A DNA stretch of 13,223 nucleotides, taken from contig JBJOHK010000127.1 of the NCBI GenBank assembly GCA_046047755.1, positions 1 to 13,223 on the forward strand. Direction: 5' to 3'. The notes beneath the pieces were generated by a model. It was not told the DNA's origin and did no database searches. It worked only from the letters and a program-made list of their open reading frames with translations. Positions 1 through 5,853 of this stretch are shown piece by piece (position 1 is the first letter of the stretch; each line of letters starts with the position of its first letter). The position numbers and the translations under genes are program-made. This DNA comes from JALRLA01 sp046047755. Its GTDB lineage: Bacteria; Bacteroidota; Bacteroidia; NS11-12g; UBA955.

Positions 1-2057
1 CTCAAGGCGTCGTTTGATTCGTACACGTAGGTCGTGTTTCCGTATCCGCCGCAAGTCACGATCAAGTGATCAGGATTGCTAGGATCTACGTTCACAGAGG
101 TAACGGTTCGTCCTGTCAAAGTACTAGGAGTGATATTGTTCAGGCTGATACCCACAGGAATGTCTTTCACGCCAGGGTTGTCTTCAATGGTGTAGCTGGC
201 TGAATTCAAACCGTCGATGCGGTAAATTCGGCCTTGCTTGCAAGCAAACAAGTGGTCCCCATCAGGCGTGTAATCCATCTCAATGATGCGGTTGTTGCCC
301 AAACCACCGGCCACCATGAACCAAGAAACATTGTTGGAGAAATCGGTAGGATTAACGGCCACCCAAATCTCAGCGTCTTTGGCCAAGAACAAACGCGATA
401 CGTCTTTGTCTTGTTCCCACAAGCAATAGGTGGTATTGAAGTCAGTCTGGATCTTGCCCTCTTGACGATCGTCAAAGAAGGTGGAGCTAGATTGACCGCT
501 GTTGCTCGAACGAGCTACTGTACCATAATAGGTAGACATAAATACGGTGGCGGGATGATACTTGGAGAATTCTACGTCAAAACCGTCACCACCATAAATG
601 GAAATACCGGTTTGAGAAGGCTTGCCTCCGAAAGAGTTGCCTGAGAAGTTCAACAGGTATGTACCGTTGTCCTGAGAACCACCCACAACATGACCCAATT
701 CGTTGGCGGCCACGTTGTAGAGCTGCAAAGAAGTGAAGCCACGGTTGATGCTGGTCCAAGTGCTCAAATTTTGAGAAGAATACAAACCACCGTCTGAACC
801 CACGATGCAGGTAACGGGATTGGTGCGGGTATTCCACTCGATGATGTGCTTGTCGGCATGAACATAACCGTTGTTCCAGGGAGCTCCAAAGGTGCTACCC
901 GTTTCACGGAATCCATTTTCTTTGTCCCAAGTGGCGAGAACCACTCCACCCATCATAACAAAGTCTTTGTTTTTGGGGTGAACGCTGATTACGTTGTCGT
1001 ACCAGCCTTGGCGATTGGAACCAAAAATATCAGTTACGCTGCTGTAAGAAACAATTTCTTCCCAGGTTGTGCCGCCATCTGTGGTGCGCCATACGCCCAT
1101 GAATCGACCGTAGTTCGAACCCGAACCGGCGCCGCAGATATAAACATAGTTGGGGTCTTCAGGAGAAATAGCAATCGAAGTACGACCACCCATGTTGGCT
1201 CCCAAATTGGCCACCTTCAATCCACCAGCACCGTCGGTTTTATAAACTGTACCGGCACCGTTAGAGGCCCAAACCACACCATCTTTATCGACTTTCACTT
1301 CCTTGATGGCACCGCCAGTCAAACGAGTCAAGGTTCCACCCCCGTTGCTGAACTCAAACAAGCCCTGCTCGGTAGCTACATAGAATTTATCTTCAGTTGG
1401 ATGTGAGGCCATTCCATTGCACTGTTGGAAACGACTATCACGGGCGTTGTTCATCAAAGTGAACGATGTTCCACTGGCATCACTGCTTTTGAACAAACCA
1501 CCACCCAAGAAGGCAGGCGAACCGTTTCGCGTACCTGATAGGTTCACAAACCCGCCTTCACCCGTACCGTAATAGATGGTTCCATCAGGAGTTTGGGCCA
1601 AACAAGTCACGTTCAAGTTCTCTTGTTGATCGTTGACGGGTTTCCAGCTCTGACCATAGGTGTTGGAACGGAACAAACCACCGCTTACGGCTCCTACAAA
1701 CCAAAGATTGGCCGAGTCGCGGTGCATCAGGAAGGCACGGGTACGACCACCTACGTTATCGGGGCCCATTCCCTCCCAGGTGATTTTCTTGTTCAAGCGA
1801 CGAGAAACAGACAAGCGATCGGCCTGCGCCATGGCTTGTTCTACCCACTCGGGCTCAATGGTTCCGGTTTGCTCGTTCAGCCTCATGCTGTACATCGAGC
1901 GAATGGCACCTTCAATGTGTTCACCTTCTTGCTCGCTCTGGATAGACTCCTCAACAGAAATCTCAGGAGCAAAGGCTTGGGTTTGCTGTGCCCAGTGTGC
2001 AACGCCACCGCTCAAAATCAAAGCGGCTGCGAAGGGCAATGCTTGGGTATATTTCAT
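1..2057 (-). CDS. Secreted beta-propeller protein with Asp-box/sortilin-like repeats, C-terminus outside window
   Basis: Translating leftwards from the ATG at 2057 gives an uninterrupted frame of 685 codons that runs off the left edge, so only the N-terminal part is present. Residues 1 to about 23 form a signal peptide (basic start, hydrophobic core, then AHWAQQ). The rest is rich in Gly, Asn, Ser and Thr and shows propeller-blade patterns: a GPDNVGGRTRA segment near residue 98, RSNTYGQSW at 130-138, a canonical Asp-box RTTDGGTTW at 324-332, HADKH at 400-404 and GGSQDNG at 459-465. These patterns are typical of large exported Bacteroidota proteins of the BNR/VPS10-like class, many of which end in a type IX secretion sorting domain. 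That domain, if present, lies beyond the window. Substrate and function are unknown. A sialidase-type enzyme is possible, but no catalytic residues can be assigned. Codons favour GGT and CGT more than in the division genes, which may mean strong expression. The reading frame is certain; the family call is firm only at the level of 'extracellular beta-propeller'. Confidence 0.87.
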   Translation of the reverse strand, partial: MKYTQALPFAAALILSGGVAHWAQQTQAFAPEISVEESIQSEQEGEHIEGAIRSMYSMRLNEQTGTIEPEWVEQAMAQADRLSVSRRLNKKITWEGMGPDNVGGRTRAFLMHRDSANLWFVGAVSGGLFRSNTYGQSWKPVNDQQENLNVTCLAQTPDGTIYYGTGEGGFVNLSGTRNGSPAFLGGGLFKSSDASGTSFTLMNNARDSRFQQCNGMASHPTEDKFYVATEQGLFEFSNGGGTLTRLTGGAIKEVKVDKDGVVWASNGAGTVYKTDGAGGLKVANLGANMGGRTSIAISPEDPNYVYICGAGSGSNYGRFMGVWRTTDGGTTWEEIVSYSSVTDIFGSNRQGWYDNVISVHPKNKDFVMMGGVVLATWDKENGFRETGSTFGAPWNNGYVHADKHIIEWNTRTNPVTCIVGSDGGLYSSQNLSTWTSINRGFTSLQLYNVAANELGHVVGGSQDNGTYLLNFSGNSFGGKPSQTGISIYGGDGFDVEFSKYHPATVFMSTYYGTVARSSNSGQSSSTFFDDRQEGKIQTDFNTTYCLWEQDKDVSRLFLAKDAEIWVAVNPTDFSNNVSWFMVAGGLGNNRIIEMDYTPDGDHLFACKQGRIYRIDGLNSASYTIEDNPGVKDIPVGISLNNITPSTLTGRTVTSVNVDPSNPDHLIVTCGGYGNTTYVYESNDAL

Positions 2058-2087
2058 AATCGTCAAAATCTGAAAATAGATTAATTA

Positions 2088-2119
2088 CAAATTAATGCGA
2101 AGGACACCTCTTTTCCAAG
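2088..2119 (-). promoter_or_regulatory. Candidate Bacteroidota-type promoter of the beta-propeller gene
   Basis: Read leftwards, CTTG (2119-2116), a 20-nt spacer and TTAATTTG (2095-2088) resemble the TTTG / TAnnTTTG consensus, with one mismatch in each box. The boxes lie 30 nt or more upstream of the ATG at 2057, leaving a leader of roughly 25 nt. The -7-like box overlaps a perfect 7-bp dyad (2080-2086 with 2090-2096). The region is AT-rich, so a chance match is possible. Confidence 0.35.
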
Positions 2120-2130
2120 GAAATAGAGCC

Positions 2131-2148
2131 CTGTAAAGCCTTTTACAG
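2131..2148. terminator. Possible weak terminator hairpin between lipA and the beta-propeller gene
   Basis: CTGTAAA (2131-2137) and TTTACAG (2142-2148) are perfect 7-bp complements around a 4-nt loop. The T-rich stretch ACTATTTTTT follows on the plus strand, but no plus-strand gene ends here. In the direction of lipA the hairpin is 66 nt past the stop and is followed only by a weak CTATTT. It could be a weak lipA terminator, or an upstream element of the beta-propeller promoter. Confidence 0.3.
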
Positions 2149-2213
2149 ACTATTTTTTGACATGAAAACAAACCGAAAGTGAATGGACTTACAGCCCTTC
2201 AAAGAATTAGCGC

Positions 2214-3089
2214 TTACAACACGTGCTTTTCAGCGTGATACGAGCTGCGAACCATTGGGCCAGATTCAACGAACATAAAGCCCATTTCCAAGCCTTTTTC
2301 CTCGTACAATTTGAACTGATCGGGGTGCACATAATCAGCCACCGGCAAGTGCATTTTAGTGGGCTGCAAATACTGACCCAAGGTCAACACATCGCAGCCA
2401 TTCTCGTGCAAATCTCGCATGAGCTGAAACACTTCTTCAGGCGTTTCTCCGCAGCCCAACATGGCTCCACTTTTGGTTCTGGCCCCGTAGGCTTTGGTGC
2501 GTTGAATTTGCTCCAGAGAACGGGCATATTTGGCCTGAGGGCGAACCAAACGATACAAACGCTCAACGGTTTCCATGTTGTGAGAAACCACATCTGGGCG
2601 GGCATCCAACACTTGATACAACAGATCCCATTGTGCCTTAAAATCGGGTATTAAAGTTTCAATGGTGGTGCCTGGGTTTTGTTTCTTCACTTCGCGAATA
2701 GTCTCCGCCCAAACAGTAGCCCCCTTGTCTTTCAGTTCATCGCGGTTAACCGAAGTTATAACGCAGTGCTTCACTCCCATCAGGCGCACCGCCTCTGCCA
2801 CACGATAGGGTTCATCCAAATCGTATTCTCCGGGTCGACCCGTAGCTACAGCACAGAACGAGCAGCTGCGGGTGCACACATTTCCCAAGATCATAAAGGT
2901 TGCGGTTCCAGCTCCCCAGCACTCGCCCATATTGGGGCATCGACCATCTTCACAGATCGTATGCAACTTATGCTCTTTGACAATTTTCTTCACACGGGTA
3001 TAATTCTCCCCGGTGGGCAAATCGATTTTAAGCCAAGAGGGCTTTGAGGGACGACGAGGCTCTTTGCTGACAACAGGAAGTTCTATCAC
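2214..3089 (-). CDS. lipA: Lipoyl synthase LipA (radical SAM)
   Basis: LipA inserts two sulfur atoms at C6 and C8 of the octanoyl chain carried on lipoyl domains of the 2-oxoacid dehydrogenases and the glycine cleavage H protein. It is a cytosolic radical-SAM enzyme with two 4Fe-4S clusters. Both cysteine sets are intact. Numbered from the chosen start, the auxiliary cluster CX4CX5C is C46, C51 and C57 (CEDGRCPNMGEC), and the SAM cluster CX3CX2C is C72, C76 and C79. The C-terminal RSSY (281-284), which supplies the serine ligand of the auxiliary cluster, is also present, as are VSHNMETV and GQYLQPTK. I chose the GTG at 3089 (291 residues, beginning VIELPVV), which fits Bacteroidota LipA N-termini as I recall them and follows the stop of the upstream gene by 19 nt. 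An ATG at 3131 would add 14 residues and overlap that gene by 23 nt. The family call is very secure; the start is less so. It is probably cotranscribed with the upstream barrel-like gene. Confidence 0.95.
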   Translation of the reverse strand: MIELPVVSKEPRRPSKPSWLKIDLPTGENYTRVKKIVKEHKLHTICEDGRCPNMGECWGAGTATFMILGNVCTRSCSFCAVATGRPGEYDLDEPYRVAEAVRLMGVKHCVITSVNRDELKDKGATVWAETIREVKKQNPGTTIETLIPDFKAQWDLLYQVLDARPDVVSHNMETVERLYRLVRPQAKYARSLEQIQRTKAYGARTKSGAMLGCGETPEEVFQLMRDLHENGCDVLTLGQYLQPTKMHLPVADYVHPDQFKLYEEKGLEMGFMFVESGPMVRSSYHAEKHVL

Positions 3090-3108
3090 GGCGGTAAAAT
3101 TGGGACCC

Positions 3109-3831
3109 TTAGAGATCCAATGCGAAGGCAAAATTAACGAATAGAGCTGGGAACACGGAGCGATTCTGTATAGGGTTTTGCATCAAAGGAAGCTTAGATG
3201 TCAAGGCATCAAACGAAGCTCCCACAGCCAGGCTGTTGGACATATTGCGGTAATTTCCCCATTCGGCCCTAACCGAAAACGAGGCACCCATGCCCGGGAT
3301 CCACCCTCCTTCACCCAACGAGGCCGTCGGCGAAGCCATCCCTCCGATCATGTATGATTCATCTAGCTCAGGCTCGTAACGTTTGAGTTCGTACAGATCA
3401 AAAATGGGGGCTGGCCTATACATATATACATAGACCGGCCAGTGATAAGCCAAGGTCGCATGAATATCAGAGACAAAGGCTACACCCAAATCGCTTCGGC
3501 TTCGGCGCTGCCCCATTTCAAAGACCCGCGTAAGGCCCGGGCGAAACCACATACCGTGATTGATTTTCCCCAAGCGAAAAGGCTTTGAGCCTGGCAAACG
3601 CTCATTGATCATCAGAATTTCTCTCGGATCGCGAAGCAACCCGCCAGAGAGTTGGTACCCCCATACCCGTGAAGAAGGTTTGGCATGCACAGCTAGGTCC
3701 CATCCAAATTGACGAAGCGAAAAAGCCAATCCTGCTTGCGTCCCAACAGGACCAGACTCGTTCATTTGAGCCAAGGCCATGCCCGGTAGAACCAGCCAAA
3801 GCATCAAGTGGAAAACCTTGGAGGTTGACAT
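3109..3831 (-). CDS. Putative outer-membrane beta-barrel protein, function unknown
   Basis: I do not recognise a named family for these 240 residues. Residues 1 to about 22 are a clear signal peptide (MSTSKVF, hydrophobic LMLWLVLPG, then MALAQ), so the protein is exported. The mature part alternates polar and hydrophobic residues in short strands rich in Gly, Tyr and Trp (for example WPVYVYMYRP, MGASFSVRAEWG and SNSLAVGASFDAL) and ends in a strand-like LFVNFAFALDL. This suggests a small beta-barrel in the outer membrane. There are no cysteines or obvious catalytic motifs in the mature region, and no lipobox cysteine after the signal. The only other methionine near the start is M10, which would destroy the signal peptide, so the ATG at 3831 is preferred. 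lipA follows on the same strand with no room for a terminator between them, so they probably share an mRNA. The pairing with lipA does not by itself suggest a lipoate-related role. Confidence 0.8.
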   Translation of the reverse strand: MSTSKVFHLMLWLVLPGMALAQMNESGPVGTQAGLAFSLRQFGWDLAVHAKPSSRVWGYQLSGGLLRDPREILMINERLPGSKPFRLGKINHGMWFRPGLTRVFEMGQRRSRSDLGVAFVSDIHATLAYHWPVYVYMYRPAPIFDLYELKRYEPELDESYMIGGMASPTASLGEGGWIPGMGASFSVRAEWGNYRNMSNSLAVGASFDALTSKLPLMQNPIQNRSVFPALFVNFAFALDL

Positions 3832-3835
3832 AGAC

Positions 3836-3866
3836 CAAAGATAGCATTCCCATTAGCCGGCTCAAA
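3836..3866 (-). promoter_or_regulatory. Strong Bacteroidota-type promoter for the barrel gene and lipA
   Basis: Read leftwards, TTTG (3866-3863), a 19-nt spacer and TATCTTTG (3843-3836) match the Bacteroidota sigma consensus TTTG / TAnnTTTG exactly. The -7 box ends only 4 nt before the ATG at 3831, so the predicted transcript would begin at or within a few nucleotides of the start codon. Confidence 0.7.
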
Positions 3867-3918
3867 ATTCAAAAATTGCTTTCGTTTCTTCCACTTTCTC
3901 CCACAAGCCTGAAAACAC

Positions 3919-3948
3919 TTGATTTATTGAGGTTTTATAGTAGATTTG
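3919..3948 (+). promoter_or_regulatory. Bacteroidota-type promoter of the dcw operon
   Basis: TTG (3919-3921, within CTTG), a 19-nt spacer and TAGATTTG (3941-3948) match the TTG / TAnnTTTG consensus, with a perfect -7 box and the same spacer length as the divergent promoter. Transcription would begin around 3952-3956, leaving a leader of about 145 nt before mraZ that contains the GTGG repeat array. No equally good match lies nearer to mraZ. Confidence 0.65.
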
Positions 3949-4011
3949 CCTTCCTGCTCTAGACACAAATCTTGCACTAAACAGGCACATTACTTCGATT
4001 CACCGCCCGCT

Positions 4012-4066
4012 GTGGAAAATTGGTGGTTAAAAAGGGGAAAATGTGGGTAATTGTGGGGATTTGTGA
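4012..4066 (+). promoter_or_regulatory. MraZ operator (mraZ box): tandem GTGG repeats at 10-bp spacing
   Basis: GTGG or a close variant recurs head to tail once per helical turn: GTGGT at 4023, AGGGG at 4033, GTGGG at 4043, GTGGG at 4053 and GTGAT at 4063, all exactly 10 bp apart. A further GTGGA at 4012 is offset by 11. The spacer positions are A/T-rich. In other phyla MraZ is known to bind direct repeats of a TGGGA- or GTGG-like core with about 10-bp periodicity just upstream of its own gene. Array design and position, 31 nt before the mraZ ATG, both fit. Assignment to MraZ is inference from this resemblance and context. Confidence 0.75.
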
Positions 4067-4097
4067 TTTTATTTAGCAGACAGAAACCCAAGGCCAA

Positions 4098-4562
4098 ATG
4101 ACCGGATTGATTGGTGAGTTTAGTTGCAAATTGGACGGGAAAGGACGCTTGTCTCTTCCTTCCAAACTCCGCGCCCAGTGGCCGGAGAGCGCATTGCATA
4201 CGCTTGTCGTCAACCGTGGATTTGAGAAATGCCTGGTTCTGTACACCAAGGAAGATTGGCTAGCTGAAATGGAAAAGCTGAACGCCGTTGATGACTTCAT
4301 GAGCCCCGAGATTCGCCGATTCAAGCGAATCTTCACAAACGGAGCCAATTTGATGAGCATCGATAGTGCACAGCGCATCTTGATTCCGAAGAAACTGCTG
4401 GAATATGCAGGCCTCGGAACCGATGTGGTTCTTAGCGCCAATGGCCGCAAAGTGGAAATTTGGGATGAACAATTGTACGATTCGGAATTGAATGTGGATT
4501 CCAGCGAATTGTCTCAATTGGCCCAGCATTTTCATCAGCAGCGCAAACCCAACGGTGAATAG
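4098..4562 (+). CDS. mraZ: Transcriptional regulator MraZ
   Basis: MraZ is a DNA-binding protein with two SpoVT/AbrB-like swapped-hairpin modules that assembles into rings and regulates the dcw cluster, including its own gene. Both signature DxxxR motifs are intact: D13 to R17 in KLDGKGRLSLP and D89 to R93 in IDSAQRILIP. The 154-residue length is usual. The C-terminal tail (ELSQLAQHFHQQ and following) is polar and specific to this lineage. It is the first gene of the operon, and a GTGG repeat array that is its probable binding site ends 31 nt upstream. The ATG at 4098 gives the standard N-terminus (LIGEFSCKLDGKGR), with no purine-rich Shine-Dalgarno ahead of it. The gap to rsmH is 32 nt and is largely filled by a hairpin. 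Confidence 0.97.
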   Translation: MTGLIGEFSCKLDGKGRLSLPSKLRAQWPESALHTLVVNRGFEKCLVLYTKEDWLAEMEKLNAVDDFMSPEIRRFKRIFTNGANLMSIDSAQRILIPKKLLEYAGLGTDVVLSANGRKVEIWDEQLYDSELNVDSSELSQLAQHFHQQRKPNGE

Positions 4563-4568
4563 CACCCG

Positions 4569-4592
4569 GCAGACTTGGCGAAAGCTGTCTGC
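4569..4592 (+). other. RNA hairpin with GNRA tetraloop abutting the rsmH start codon
   Basis: GCAGAC (4569-4574) pairs perfectly with GTCTGC (4587-4592). Inside, after a 2-nt bulge (4575-4576), GGC (4577-4579) pairs with GCT (4584-4586) through two GC pairs and one GU, closing a GAAA loop (4580-4583). The element ends 2 nt before the rsmH ATG. No U-tract follows, so it is not an intrinsic terminator. A role in translation or mRNA processing is inference. Confidence 0.5.
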
Positions 4593-4594
4593 AA

Positions 4595-5515
4595 ATGATC
4601 GACTACCACCAACCCGTCCTGCTCAAAGAGAGCGTTGAGGCCTTGATACAAGAGCCCAATGGCACCTATGTGGACCTCACTTTTGGAGGCGGGGGGCACA
4701 GCCGTGCCATTTTGGAAAAACTTGGCCCCAAGGGAAAGCTCATTGCCTTCGATCAAGACAGCGACGCGGCCGCTCGGGCCCTGAATGACCCGCGCTTTCA
4801 ATTGGTCCAGCACAACTTTAGGCATACACGTGCCTTTTTGGAATACCTAAAGGCTCTTCCTGTTGACGGAATCTTAGGAGACCTTGGCATTTCCTCACAC
4901 CAAATTGATGTCGATCACCGCGGATTCGCCCATCGCTTCGATGGCCCCTTGGACATGCGAATGGACCAAGATGCTGGATTCTCAGCAGCCGACCTTGTCA
5001 ACCAATACAGCGAAGAAGAATTGACCCGAGTTTTCAGGCAGTGGGGAGAAATGCCCAATGCTAAAAAATTGGCCCGTGAGGTAACCCAATACCGCAAGAG
5101 CAAATCGATTCAAAGCATTGCCGATTTCAAGCAGGCCATTGAGCCCTGCACACCCAAGTTGCACCCCGCCAAATTTTACAGCCCGCTATTCCAAGCTCTG
5201 CGCATCGAAGTGAACAAAGAAATGGAAGCACTGGAGCAAGTTTTGCTCGATTCTGAGCACCTGATTCGAGAGGGCGGTCGCTTGGTGATGATCAGCTACC
5301 ATTCGCTGGAAGATCGCCTGGTAAAAAACTACTTAAACAGCGGGAATTTGGAAGGAATTCGCCATACAAACCTGTATGGATGGAGTGAGGAACCCTTTAA
5401 AAATCAACGCTCTAAGCCCACTTTACCCTCTGAAGAGGAAATCGCCCAAAACAACCGAGCCCGAAGCGCCAAAATGCGCATTGGCATACGAAACGCATGG
5501 AAGAAAACGAACTAA
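4595..5515 (+). CDS. rsmH: 16S rRNA (cytosine1402-N4)-methyltransferase RsmH
   Basis: RsmH (formerly MraW) uses S-adenosylmethionine to methylate N4 of C1402 in the decoding centre of 16S rRNA. The protein has 306 residues, the usual length. Visible signatures are HQPVL (5-9), the SAM-binding loop DLTFGGGGHSRAIL (27-40), the acidic FDQD after the next strand (52-55), DGILGDLGISSHQID (91-105), FDGPLDMRMD (115-124), QALRIEVNKE (200-209), SYHSLEDRLVK (234-244) and the C-terminal NNRARSAKMR (286-295). The ATG at 4595 gives the family's standard start just before HQPVL. Its last 19 nt overlap the ftsL reading frame, suggesting translational coupling. Placement straight after mraZ is nearly universal in dcw clusters. 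Confidence 0.98.
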   Translation: MIDYHQPVLLKESVEALIQEPNGTYVDLTFGGGGHSRAILEKLGPKGKLIAFDQDSDAAARALNDPRFQLVQHNFRHTRAFLEYLKALPVDGILGDLGISSHQIDVDHRGFAHRFDGPLDMRMDQDAGFSAADLVNQYSEEELTRVFRQWGEMPNAKKLAREVTQYRKSKSIQSIADFKQAIEPCTPKLHPAKFYSPLFQALRIEVNKEMEALEQVLLDSEHLIREGGRLVMISYHSLEDRLVKNYLNSGNLEGIRHTNLYGWSEEPFKNQRSKPTLPSEEEIAQNNRARSAKMRIGIRNAWKKTN

Positions 5516-5853
5516 ATACCGACCCTTTTCACCCCGCTGAAGAGCCCCAAATGGAGTCTTCAGAATCGTGGCAGACACTGCCACCGGCTCGAGCTTGGCT
5601 GGGGCTTTTTGTGTTCGGATTTGCCTTGTTGATTTTCTACATCTACCACTCGCATCACACCACAAAAGCCATTCGCACCAAACGCGATCTGAGCGCCGAA
5701 TTAAAGGAATTGCACGCCGAAAAAATCAGTTTGGAGAGTTCGGTAACCAATGCCTCGAAGCGCAGCGAAGTGGTTAAGAAAGTGGCGCCTACAGGATTAA
5801 AGGACCTAACCACTCCCCCCATCAAAATAGAACGCAAGAATGAGCGAGACTAA
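5497..5853 (+). CDS. ftsL: FtsL-like cell division membrane protein
   Basis: This is a small bitopic membrane protein of 118 residues: an acidic cytoplasmic N-terminus (1-32), one transmembrane helix (about 33-50, AWLGLFVFGFALLIFYIY) and a periplasmic segment with a coiled-coil-like pattern (about 58-95, rich in Lys, Glu and Leu). Sequence identity to proteobacterial FtsL cannot be judged by eye. Topology, size and position between rsmH and ftsI match the Bacteroidota FtsL-like family. FtsL scaffolds the divisome and, with FtsB/DivIC and FtsQ, activates FtsW-FtsI. The ATG at 5497 overlaps rsmH by 19 nt. An internal ATG (M19, 5551) would avoid the overlap and keep the membrane helix, so the start is not certain. 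The 3' end overlaps ftsI by 14 nt. Confidence 0.85.
   Translation: MEENELNTDPFHPAEEPQMESSESWQTLPPARAWLGLFVFGFALLIFYIYHSHHTTKAIRTKRDLSAELKELHAEKISLESSVTNASKRSEVVKKVAPTGLKDLTTPPIKIERKNERD

Noticed and set aside
234..2084. Plus-strand open frames (e.g. 234-644, 846-1406, 1593-2084) opposite the left-edge gene
   Set aside because: They lie antisense to one continuous 685-codon frame with a signal peptide and propeller motifs. Their own translations show no domains and are shadows of its codon bias.
3417..3436. Palindrome-like TATACATATATACATA tract
   Set aside because: It falls inside the barrel-like gene and is explained by consecutive Tyr, Val and Met codons (YVYMY).
4569..4592. Reading the mraZ-rsmH hairpin as an intrinsic terminator
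   Set aside because: There is no U-tract after the stem and the rsmH ATG follows within 2 nt; the operon clearly continues.
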